Positions 1 to 5,861 of a stretch of 8,300 nucleotides of DNA are shown piece by piece (position 1 is the stretch's first letter; every line of letters begins with the position of its first letter). The translations under genes and the position numbers were made by a program. This DNA comes from Ruminococcus sp. UBA4350. GTDB lineage: Bacteria > Bacillota > Clostridia > Oscillospirales > Ruminococcaceae. Under the pieces are notes generated by a model. The model saw only the letters and a list, made by a program, of their open reading frames with translations, made no database searches and had not been told where the DNA came from. The stretch covers positions 1-8,300 of the forward strand of contig DGSY01000031.1 of the NCBI GenBank assembly GCA_002394125.1, given 5' to 3'.

Positions 1-49
1 GAAATGTCTCCCAATAGGGGTTGCGATAAACGGTTCCTGTAAAGTGCAT
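1..49 (-). CDS. 5' end of a downstream gene, possibly radical SAM protein (partial)
   Basis: Seen: an ATG at 49-47 on the minus strand opens a frame that stays open to the window edge and reads MHFTGTVYRNPYWETF. A strong ribosome binding site (GGAGGG) lies 6 nt upstream, inside the last codons of the preceding gene, whose stop codon ends 2 nt before this ATG. The tight spacing indicates translational coupling and one operon with the nitronate monooxygenase-like gene. From memory, the N-terminal pattern of a short 'FTGTVYR-PY' lead-in resembles a group of radical SAM proteins in which a Cys-x3-Cys-x2-Cys cluster motif follows shortly after. That motif would lie outside the window, so the family call is a guess. 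The existence of the gene start is much more secure than its product. Confidence 0.55.
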   Translation of the reverse strand, partial: MHFTGTVYRNPYWETF

Positions 50-51
50 AT

Positions 52-1005
52 TTATCCCTCCTCAAACGGTCTTGCAAGCTCATCAACAATATCCTCACAA
101 CTATCAATACTTTTGATAAGGCTTGTGACGTTTGCAACGGTGTTCACGCCCGCATCGGGATCACCTTTGAGCATACCGTAGAAGAAACTGCCGGACGGCA
201 GATTCAGATCGCCGCGCTTGTTCGCTTCCAGTCCTTCCATGCCGTGCTTATGGGGCGTTGTTCTCCAACGGGCATTGCCGTTCATCTGTGTGAACACGAT
301 ATAGTCATCGGGGTGCGTTGCCATAATATCGGCTTTTGTTGCGTCTGCGGCTCTGCACTCCTTTGAGAGAATGAACCGTGTTCCGACGAATACGCCCTCA
401 GCGCCGACGACCTTTGCGGCAAGAGCCATTTTCTCGTTGACGATACCGCCTGCCGCAAGCACGGGGATATTCACATACTCCGACAGCAGAGCCGTTACCG
501 CAGTTGTTCCCGATGTGAGCGACGGCATACAGCCGCCCTCGTCACAGCCGGTTGCAACGATGATGTCTGCCCCTGCTTTTTCCGCTTCGATCGCACCACG
601 GACAGTGGGGTTCATTTCACGGACGATGAGCGTGAAGCCGTCAGCCTTCCACGCTCTGAACTCTTCGGGAGCGATAGCACCTGCAACAACAAGAATTTTC
701 ACATTTTCCTCTTTCAGCATTTCTATAATAGCCTTGCTAAAACCGTAGGGATCAATGACGGACGGAAAAACATTCACACCGAAAGGCTTGTCGGTCAGCT
801 CTCTGGTCTTACGGACTGCAAGGCGCATATCCTCCACAGTTTCCTCCAGTCCGCGCTTGATCTCCTCCGAACCTGCGCTTGTGCCGAGAACGCCAAGTCC
901 TCCGGCATTCGATACTGCCGCCGCAAGCTCCGGCGAGGTGATCCAAGCCATAGGCGCCTGAATGACGGGCTTTGTTATTCCTAAAATTTCACATACTCTG
1001 TTCAT
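52..1005 (-). CDS. Nitronate monooxygenase / FabK-like FMN-dependent oxidoreductase
   Basis: A 317-residue TIM-barrel flavoenzyme of the 2-nitropropane dioxygenase family, the usual length for it. Members oxidise alkyl nitronates or, in the FabK branch, reduce enoyl-ACP with FMN; this sequence does not decide between them. Seen: the N-terminal FMN-binding start QAPMAWITSPELAAAVSNAG (residues 16-35) followed by GGLGVLG; the central ATGCDEGGCMP (151-161); and the phosphate-binding AAGGI (185-189) and GVFVGTRF (205-212). The central motif is normally ...EAGGH with a conserved active-site His; here that position is Cys159 (codon TGT), so classical nitronate chemistry is doubtful. Start: ATG at 1005 with AAAGGA 9 nt upstream. 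It is divergent from a TetR-type regulator, the likely controller, and is followed after 2 nt by another gene. The family assignment is firm, the substrate unknown. Confidence 0.88.
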   Translation of the reverse strand: MNRVCEILGITKPVIQAPMAWITSPELAAAVSNAGGLGVLGTSAGSEEIKRGLEETVEDMRLAVRKTRELTDKPFGVNVFPSVIDPYGFSKAIIEMLKEENVKILVVAGAIAPEEFRAWKADGFTLIVREMNPTVRGAIEAEKAGADIIVATGCDEGGCMPSLTSGTTAVTALLSEYVNIPVLAAGGIVNEKMALAAKVVGAEGVFVGTRFILSKECRAADATKADIMATHPDDYIVFTQMNGNARWRTTPHKHGMEGLEANKRGDLNLPSGSFFYGMLKGDPDAGVNTVANVTSLIKSIDSCEDIVDELARPFEEG

Positions 1006-1065
1006 GAGATCAGTTCCTTTCTTGCAGGCTTTCCGCCTTTGTTACTTTTATTTTACCCGAAGGGA

Positions 1066-1094
1066 TTGACTTTTTCAACATACAGAATTATAAT
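1066..1094 (+). promoter_or_regulatory. Promoter of the TetR-family regulator gene
   Basis: TTGACT (1066-1071), a 17-nt spacer, then a perfect TATAAT (1089-1094). This is the strongest promoter match in the window and points toward the regulator gene. The start would be near 1101, giving a leader of about 48 nt. Its -10 box lies within the palindrome AATTATAATT (1086-1095) and touches the left arm of the 9-bp inverted repeat described separately, so repression of its own gene is plausible. Confidence 0.75.
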
Positions 1095-1129
1095 TATGAT
1101 AGAAAGTCTTACACTTTTCAAATTCTGTA
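1081..1129. repeat. Inverted repeats in the divergent promoter region, candidate operator
   Basis: Seen: a perfect 9-bp inverted repeat, TACAGAATT (1081-1089) and AATTCTGTA (1121-1129), whose arms are 40 bp apart start to start. Inside it lies a second one, AAAGT-CTTAC-ACTTT (1103-1117). The outer arms flank the two overlapping -10 boxes; the right arm shares one base with the minus-strand -35. The inner 15-bp element is the size TetR-family dimers usually bind and sits at the start of the regulator's transcript. Known: TetR-family regulators beside a divergent operon usually bind palindromes in the shared gap. That the protein encoded at 1149 binds here is inference. Confidence 0.5.
1093..1121 (-). 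promoter_or_regulatory. Promoter of the nitronate monooxygenase operon
   Basis: Reading the minus strand, TTGAAA (plus coordinates 1116-1121) is followed after exactly 17 nt by CATAAT (1093-1098), a good sigma-A arrangement. Transcription would start near 1086 and give a leader of about 80 nt. The -10 box overlaps the -10 box of the divergent promoter by two bases, so the two polymerases cannot both be bound. An alternative minus-strand TATAAT at 1087-1092 has no matching -35. Confidence 0.6.
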
Positions 1130-1148
1130 AAAAAAGAGCGTGATACAC

Positions 1149-1673
1149 ATGGCAGAACGCACCAAAATATGGATCGCTGACAAAATGAAAGAGCTGATGA
1201 AGACAAAGCCTCTTGACAAGATCAGAGTGACCGAAATATGCCGTGCCGCAGAGATCGAGCGCCCCACATTCTATTATCATTTCAAGGATAAGTATGACCT
1301 TGTGGCATGGATATTCCTGAGCGATGCTTACGATACCGATGTTATCTCCGCAGAATCTTCAGCACAGGGCATGGCGAAGATGCGGCAGGAGTTTATTTTC
1401 TACAAGCGAGCCTACGACGATGCGTCGCAGAACGCCTTGTGGCAGTATATGCTTGAATACTTCGTCAAGCGTTATGAGGTCATTGCAAAAGAAAAGATGA
1501 ATACCGAAGTCCTCGATACGCAGCTCAGATACTCTATCCGGTTGTATTGCTACGGTACTGTCGGCATGACGAAGGAGTGGCTGCTGAACGACAACACCAC
1601 CTCTGCGGAAACTGTGGTGCAGATGATGTTTGAATCTATGCCGGAGAATATGAAGAAGATATATTTTCACTGA
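1149..1673 (+). CDS. TetR/AcrR-family transcriptional regulator
   Basis: A 174-residue DNA-binding regulator, slightly short for the family. Seen: an N-terminal TetR domain with the helix-turn-helix at about residues 26-45 (IRVTEICRAAEIERPTFYYH) followed by the hallmark FYYHFKDKYDLVAW (41-54). The C-terminal two thirds is helical and rich in aromatic residues, resembling the regulators with a short TetR C-terminal domain (the DhaS-like group). No ligand can be read from it. I chose ATG 1149, which has AAGAG about 10 nt upstream, over an in-frame GTG at 1140, which has no ribosome binding site and would add only three residues before this Met. It is divergent from the nitronate monooxygenase operon and probably controls it and itself. 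The gene is AT-richer than those to its right. Confidence 0.88.
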   Translation: MAERTKIWIADKMKELMKTKPLDKIRVTEICRAAEIERPTFYYHFKDKYDLVAWIFLSDAYDTDVISAESSAQGMAKMRQEFIFYKRAYDDASQNALWQYMLEYFVKRYEVIAKEKMNTEVLDTQLRYSIRLYCYGTVGMTKEWLLNDNTTSAETVVQMMFESMPENMKKIYFH

Positions 1674-1682
1674 ACAAACAAA

Positions 1683-1706
1683 CAGCCGACAAAAATGTGC
1701 CGACTG
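1683..1706. terminator. Hairpin just after the TetR-family gene
   Basis: CAGCCGACA (1683-1691) and TGCCGACTG (1698-1706) form a stem around a 6-nt loop, starting 9 nt after the regulator's stop codon. On the plus strand two A-C mismatches weaken the stem, though CTTTTCTTGTT follows. On the minus strand both become G-U wobbles, giving a 9-bp stem followed by TTTGTTTG. It could therefore stop transcription from either side, with minus-strand read-through from the acyltransferase operon being the better structural fit. Confidence 0.4.
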
Positions 1707-1927
1707 CTTTTCTTGTTATTAAGCCCTTCAAACAGGCTCTTGAAATTCTTTTTGGAGAACGAATGGTCAACCGGGTTACTGTAAATTGCACCGGATCACG
1801 CTGGACTTATTTGCTGTGATGCAGTGTATTGTGCGATTCTGCGTGGTTTTCTCTCGGATATGCAGCGCAGCGGTACAGTGGTTTTTTAATAACATATTAT
1901 GTCAAAAAGTGCAATGGATACAGAGAA

Positions 1928-1968
1928 ATAAAATAACGCTGCTTACGGAGATATAAAATATCGCTGCT
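1928..1968. repeat. Two-copy 16-bp direct repeat
   Basis: ATAAAATAACGCTGCT at 1928-1943 recurs as ATAAAATATCGCTGCT at 1953-1968, 15 of 16 bases identical, with a 25-bp period. The second copy overlaps the outer arm of the inverted repeat at 1962-2044 together with its T-rich tail (read on the minus strand), so the first copy looks like a partial duplication of a terminator end. Confidence 0.6.
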
Positions 1969-2044
1969 GACCGCGGCTTCTGTTTCGTAATATCGCCCCG
2001 CAATGCAGGGAGATATCACTTGGCAAAAGCTGCGGACAGCAGCG
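1962..2044 (-). terminator. Long imperfect inverted repeat, candidate terminator of the acyltransferase operon
   Basis: An outer stem pairs 1962-1977 with 2029-2044 (14 of 16 positions complementary). Inside it a second stem pairs 1990-1998 with 2008-2016 (8 of 9). The element begins 30 nt beyond the stop codon of the DHHW gene, and on the minus strand it is followed by ATATTTTAT. The position fits a transcription end. The T-tract is interrupted and the loop between the stems is long, so this is not a textbook terminator. Confidence 0.4.
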
Positions 2045-2074
2045 TATCCCTTTAGAAGAATATGTGCGGCCGGC

Positions 2075-4069
2075 TTACTGCATGATCTCGCGGATCGCGT
2101 CGATATGGCCGGGCGTATAGCAGCTCGACATTGCCATGCCGAACAGCACATCCGTTGCGCCGACGCGCTGGAAGAAGTCCTGCATCGTGATCTCGACATA
2201 ACGGAAATCAACCACATAGACCTTCTCGAAGCTGCCGACAAAGAACGGGATCAGCGCATTGCCGTAGCTGTTCTTGATGACAACAAGCGTTCTGCCGTTG
2301 TGAACATCGGTCTTGATCTCCGCGATATCCAGATCGCCGCCGAGGATCGTCGAATAGGTGTTCACGCCGTCCGCCCAACTGTAGAACAGCGTCTGCTCAC
2401 GGCTGGTGTCCGGATTTGTGAAGGTCTCGTCGTAATACTGGATCGTGTATTCGTTCTTCGGCTTGTAGTAGTAGAACGTATCCGGCCATGTCTTGAGATC
2501 CTCCAGATAATTGGAGTAGCCGTACATCGAACCGGTGAAGTTCTCCTTTGTGCATTCCTCCATATCCTTCAGCTCGACAAACGGAACAGATGCCGTCTTG
2601 CAGAATTCCTGCGCCGCATAGTAAGCGCCGAGCGGCTCCCAGTGATGGTCGGTGCGGAAGAAGATATATTCGTCGGAATGCTCCTGCAATGTCGGAAATA
2701 CATCGATATTGATGACCTTATCCAGCGAGTTTGCGATATTGATGATGCAGTCATGCTGGTCGGAGTAATTCGCGGCCAGATTCTTCGGGCAGTAGAATGC
2801 AGAGGAAAGCGGTACGCTCATGTTGTAGACATTGACCTTGTCGCCGACCATTGCCTTGTAGTCATTCAGCACGCCCGCGTACTGTCTGCCGACATCGTAG
2901 ATGCCGCCGAACATCGGCATGGCGCGCACCTCCGGCGTACCCTTGCCGGAGACGATGACCGCCTGATTGACGACCTCGCCCTCATCGGGAATCTCGGTGC
3001 GCTTTTTGGTCTGCACCGGCTCGGTCTCGGCGGGCTGCGTTTCGGTCTGGCTCACGGCTGCATCGCTGCTGACAGCGGATTCCGAAACCGCTGCGGCACC
3101 GGAACCTGTCGTCACGGCGGCCGATGTCGTCGTTTCCTCTCTGCCGCCGGTATAGACCGTGACGGCATTGCCCTCATCAGCTTTTGAGGATTCAACAGAG
3201 CCCTTGTCTGCCTGCACCGGTGAACCGATGATCTCAACATCGTCCTTATGCAGACCGAAATGATCTGTGAATTTGTTCGCCAGATTGCGGAGTCCCTCGC
3301 GGTTCGGGATCGTATCCGTATAGTAATAGGTGATATCGCTCGTGTAGTCGCCGCTGAAATAAGAGCTCAGCGAGAAGGTCGGGAACTCCGCAAGATTGCG
3401 GTTTTCCGATTGCAGGAAGCCGCTTGCGCGCTTGCCGATCAGCAGGCGCAGGCCGATGCCGAACAGCAGCAGCAGGCAGGCTGCGATATTGATGAGATTG
3501 AATACACGCTGATACCGCTTGTATTTCGGCTGTTTCTTTTTGCGGCGCGGACGAACCGCTGCACCCGCGTTATCCGTCCGTTTCTGTGCATCCTCCGCTC
3601 TGCGGGCTGACCGCTGGACTGCGGCTTCCGGTCGGGATTTCCGCTGCACTGTTCTCTGTGCATCTGCACGGCGCTGTGCGGGTCTCTCCGCATTTGCGGG
3701 ACGCTGTGCCGGTCTCTGTGGATTCGCAGGACGCTCCGCCGGTCGCTGTGCATTCGCGGGACGCTCCGCCGGTCGCTGTGCATTCGCGGGACGCTCCGCC
3801 GGTCGCTGTGCATTCGCGGGACGCTCCGCCGGTTGCTGTGCATTCGCGGGACGCTCCGCCGGTTGCTGTTCGTTAGCGGGACGCACCACAGGTCTCTGCG
3901 TATTCACCGGACGCTGCGGCACGGCCTGCGCTCTGCGGCGCTTTTTGGCCTGTGCAGCCTTTACCTCCTCCGCATGATGCCGGTCGAGCATTTCCACACA
4001 GTCCTCGTTCATCGCATTGAAAATCTGCGTATTCGGGCCGGGCTGCGGCTTTTTGTTGTTATCAGGCAT
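2075..4069 (-). CDS. DHHW/AlgJ-AlgX-like membrane-anchored SGNH-type protein with a decapeptide-repeat tail
   Basis: A 664-residue protein. Family members work outside the membrane with an MBOAT partner to O-acetylate polysaccharides. Layout: a disordered basic cytoplasmic tail (1-188) with decapeptide units of the type AERPANAQRP at about 61-140; a basic stretch RPRRKKKQPKYKRYQR (173-188) that sets N-in topology; one membrane helix (about 190-212); extracytoplasmic NREGLRNLANKF (256-267); a Ser/Thr/Ala-rich linker (about 288-360); then the catalytic part with FRTDHHWEPLGAYYA (471-485) and VIKNSYGNALIPFF (597-610). By analogy with AlgJ/AlgX, Asp474, His476 and Ser601 form the triad. The N-terminal tail and mid-protein linker make it longer than usual relatives. 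Start ATG 4069 has AAGGGAG 11 nt upstream. It lies 51 nt after the MBOAT gene, same operon. The polymer modified is unknown. Confidence 0.85.
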   Translation of the reverse strand: MPDNNKKPQPGPNTQIFNAMNEDCVEMLDRHHAEEVKAAQAKKRRRAQAVPQRPVNTQRPVVRPANEQQPAERPANAQQPAERPANAQRPAERPANAQRPAERPANAQRPAERPANPQRPAQRPANAERPAQRRADAQRTVQRKSRPEAAVQRSARRAEDAQKRTDNAGAAVRPRRKKKQPKYKRYQRVFNLINIAACLLLLFGIGLRLLIGKRASGFLQSENRNLAEFPTFSLSSYFSGDYTSDITYYYTDTIPNREGLRNLANKFTDHFGLHKDDVEIIGSPVQADKGSVESSKADEGNAVTVYTGGREETTTSAAVTTGSGAAAVSESAVSSDAAVSQTETQPAETEPVQTKKRTEIPDEGEVVNQAVIVSGKGTPEVRAMPMFGGIYDVGRQYAGVLNDYKAMVGDKVNVYNMSVPLSSAFYCPKNLAANYSDQHDCIINIANSLDKVINIDVFPTLQEHSDEYIFFRTDHHWEPLGAYYAAQEFCKTASVPFVELKDMEECTKENFTGSMYGYSNYLEDLKTWPDTFYYYKPKNEYTIQYYDETFTNPDTSREQTLFYSWADGVNTYSTILGGDLDIAEIKTDVHNGRTLVVIKNSYGNALIPFFVGSFEKVYVVDFRYVEITMQDFFQRVGATDVLFGMAMSSCYTPGHIDAIREIMQ
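3661..3930 (-). repeat. In-frame tandem 30-bp repeat within the DHHW gene
   Basis: Nine consecutive 30-bp units in register. The five at 3721-3870 are nearly identical: 3751-3780 and 3781-3810 are exact copies, and 3811 and 3841 differ by one and two bases. Units toward both ends decay, and 3631-3660 may be a tenth. Each unit encodes ten residues, so copy-number changes by slippage would keep the frame. The flat centre and decayed flanks suggest recent expansion in the middle. Confidence 0.9.
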
Positions 4070-4120
4070 TCAGATTTCGTCTCCCTTCAGACATTCAGCA
4101 GACTGCTGCGCATCCGCGCA

Positions 4121-5551
4121 TCAGAATCTGAAATACAGGAACGGATTGTTCGTATTGTTGACGAGCATCAGCGAGCTGATGATGAGGATCGCGACATTCA
4201 GCACGATCGTCAGGCTGTTTGCAAGATAGTAGCCCTTCTCGGTCTTGATCATCTTTTTGCGGATCGCCGGTACGATCGGGAACGAGAACAGCACCGCTGC
4301 GATCAGCAGGAAAATATTGCCGGAGAGGATATTCCTCGTGATCTCCGAGGAGAACGGATTTCCGTTCAGGCAGAAGAGCGCGCCGAAGAACTTTCCCAGT
4401 GCGCCGAGATCATCGAAGTGGAAAATGCCCCAGCCGATGATGACAAGGAACAGCGCGTAAATATGGCCGACCCAGAACGGCAGCTTTTCCAGCCGCTTGA
4501 GCAGAAAGAGCTTTTCGATCAGCAGCAGCACGCCGAAATACACGCCCCAGAGCATGAAATTCCAGCTTGCGCCGTGCCAGAAGCCGGTCAGCGCCCAGAC
4601 GATCATAATGTTGATGCACTGGCGCTTGAGACCTCTGCGGTTGCCGCCGAGCGGGATATAAACATAATCGCGGAACCACGAGGACAGCGAGATATGCCAG
4701 CGCCGCCAGAAATCCGTGATGGATTTGCAGATATACGGATAATCGAAGTTCTCATCGAAATGGAAGCCGAAGATGCGGCCGAGACCGATTGCGATATCCG
4801 AATAGCCGGAGAAGTCAAAGTAATACTGGAGCGCAACGGCCGTCGCGCCGAGGAATGCGCCGAGCGCCGAAACGGTTTTGACGCCGGGATAGCCCTGATC
4901 CGCCGCGCCGAAGCAGCCGGTGACGATCGTACTCATGCTGTTCGCGATGATGACCTTTTTGCCGATGCCGCGGATCATGCGCGTCAGACCGGCAGCGAAA
5001 TCTGCCTGCGACACCGAGCGGTGATTGATCTCCGCGGCGATCGTCGAATAGCGGACGATCGGGCCGGCGACCAGCTGCGGGAACATCGAAACATAGAGCA
5101 GGAAGCGGCTGTAGCTTTTCTGCACCTTGACCTTGTTGCGGTAGCAGTCGATCGTATAGGAGAGCGTCTGGAAGGTGTAGAACGAAATGCCGATCGGCAG
5201 CCGGATCTGCGGGACAGGGATCGAGATATGCAGCAGCGCATTGAGATTCTCCACAAAGAAGCCGCTGTATTTGAATACACCCAGTACGCCGAGATCGACA
5301 ATTACCGCGAGCAGCAGCGCGTGCTTGGCGGCGGGCTTATTCCGTGACCGCCCGATCAGCAGACCGCATTTATAATTCAGATATGCATAGCCGATCAGCA
5401 TGACGACCCAGACCGGCTCGCCCCATGCATAAAAAATCAGGGAAAAAATCAAAAGCACTGCATTCTTCGCGTTGATAGACTTCGCGAGGAAATAGCAGAG
5501 CAGACAAAGCGGGATAAACAGATATATAAAGAATAAATCAGCAAATACCAT
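4121..5551 (-). CDS. MBOAT family O-acyltransferase (AlgI/DltB-like)
   Basis: A 476-residue polytopic membrane protein of normal length for the AlgI group. It takes an acyl (usually acetyl) group from a cytoplasmic donor and passes it across the membrane to the partner enzyme for polymer O-acylation. Seen: many hydrophobic segments along the whole length; LPIGISFYTFQTLSYTID (118-135); FPQLVAGPIVRY (157-168); the signature FWRRWHISLSSWFRDYVYIP (281-300); and LTGFWHGASWNF (321-332), in which His326 is the invariant catalytic His of MBOAT enzymes. Start ATG 5551 has AGAGAGG about 10 nt upstream. It is first in a two-gene operon with the DHHW protein, the classical AlgI plus AlgJ/AlgX pairing. 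No polymer synthesis genes are in view, so the acceptor could be a secreted polysaccharide or a wall polymer. Confidence 0.92.
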   Translation of the reverse strand: MVFADLFFIYLFIPLCLLCYFLAKSINAKNAVLLIFSLIFYAWGEPVWVVMLIGYAYLNYKCGLLIGRSRNKPAAKHALLLAVIVDLGVLGVFKYSGFFVENLNALLHISIPVPQIRLPIGISFYTFQTLSYTIDCYRNKVKVQKSYSRFLLYVSMFPQLVAGPIVRYSTIAAEINHRSVSQADFAAGLTRMIRGIGKKVIIANSMSTIVTGCFGAADQGYPGVKTVSALGAFLGATAVALQYYFDFSGYSDIAIGLGRIFGFHFDENFDYPYICKSITDFWRRWHISLSSWFRDYVYIPLGGNRRGLKRQCINIMIVWALTGFWHGASWNFMLWGVYFGVLLLIEKLFLLKRLEKLPFWVGHIYALFLVIIGWGIFHFDDLGALGKFFGALFCLNGNPFSSEITRNILSGNIFLLIAAVLFSFPIVPAIRKKMIKTEKGYYLANSLTIVLNVAILIISSLMLVNNTNNPFLYFRF

Positions 5552-5607
5552 GAAGGTGCCGCCTCTCTCAATAGTGTCAGTCAGATATTTTCGTATTCAG
5601 CCTTTCT

Positions 5608-5616
5608 ATTATATCA
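5608..5616 (-). promoter_or_regulatory. Extended -10 promoter of the MBOAT-DHHW operon
   Basis: On the minus strand the sequence reads TGATATAAT, a perfect -10 with the TGn extension. At 16-18 nt upstream there is no good -35 hexamer, which the extended -10 could offset. Transcription would start near 5601, leaving a leader of about 50 nt before the ATG at 5551. Confidence 0.6.
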
Positions 5617-5779
5617 CATTTCAGGCGGGAAACGGGAGTGCAAAACGCTATTTTTATAGGAATCACCAAAAAAACCGTATTTTCGACAGGATTAAGTGTT
5701 ATCATGCCCGCATCACAGTTTCCGCATTGCCGGTGAAATGCTGAAAACAGGCGGCTGACGCAGTTTTTTTGACAGATAC

Positions 5780-5808
5780 TTGCGTTTTGCCGCGATTTGG
5801 TATATAAT
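5780..5808 (+). promoter_or_regulatory. Promoter of the ATP-binding protein / HD-GYP operon
   Basis: TTGCGT (5780-5785), a 17-nt spacer and a perfect TATAAT (5803-5808). A full-consensus TTGACA at 5769-5774 lies 28 nt from the -10, too far to act with it. Transcription would start near 5815. Confidence 0.65.
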
Positions 5809-5814
5809 AAAGCA

Positions 5815-5831
5815 GGGAGCAGAAGTCTCCC
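5815..5831 (+). other. Short hairpin at the 5' end of the leader
   Basis: GGGAG (5815-5819) pairs with CTCCC (5827-5831) around a 7-nt loop. It sits almost exactly at the predicted transcript start, 30 nt before the gene, where such stems can protect mRNA from 5'-end decay. There is no sign of a riboswitch fold. Confidence 0.35.
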
Positions 5832-5861
5832 GCATCCTGAGTCAGAAAAGAGGGATACAAG

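Larger units (their letters stand above)
1674..2074. other. 401-bp region without a recognisable gene, between convergent genes
   Basis: No convincing coding frame. It holds the hairpin at 1683-1706, a short direct repeat (1928-1968) and a long imperfect inverted repeat (1962-2044), each listed separately. A frame open from 1676 to a TGA ending at 1816 would encode a peptide containing KPFKQALEILF, but it lacks a start with a ribosome binding site and I do not recognise it; it could be a worn gene fragment or chance. Stretches such as 1881-1935 are AT-rich with no clear promoter. Confidence 0.5.
5552..5861. other. 310-bp divergent intergenic region
   Basis: It holds the extended -10 promoter for the minus-strand operon (5608-5616), the promoter for the plus-strand signalling operon (5780-5808) and a 5' leader hairpin (5815-5831). 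Between 5617 and 5768 I see only a weak GCATT...AATGC pair (5723-5740 area) and short A- and T-runs, with no coding frame or clear regulatory element. Confidence 0.6.

Noticed and set aside
1140..1148. GTG at 1140 as start of the TetR-family gene
   Set aside because: There is no ribosome binding site in front of it, and the ATG at 1149 gives the normal N-terminus with AAGAG at usable distance.
1053..1280. Minus-strand frame across the divergent promoter region
   Set aside because: It covers both promoters and the start of the regulator gene antisense and has no recognisable protein features.
2003..3187. Long plus-strand open frame opposite the DHHW gene
   Set aside because: It is antisense to a gene with clear catalytic motifs and a ribosome binding site, has no family resemblance, and arises from GC-rich codon bias. 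The same applies to the plus-strand frame at 3833-5347 and the minus-strand frame at 6218-7366.
3661..3930. Regular 30-bp repeats resembling a CRISPR array or DNA satellite
   Set aside because: The units are contiguous without spacers, lie in frame inside the DHHW gene and encode a clean decapeptide, so this is a coding tandem repeat.
5769..5774. Perfect TTGACA as -35 of the signalling operon
   Set aside because: It is 28 nt from TATAAT. TTGCGT at 5780-5785 has the correct 17-nt spacing.
5815..5861. Riboswitch in the leader of the signalling operon, possibly for cyclic di-GMP given the HD-GYP gene
   Set aside because: The leader is only about 47 nt with one 5-bp hairpin, too short for any known cyclic di-GMP aptamer.
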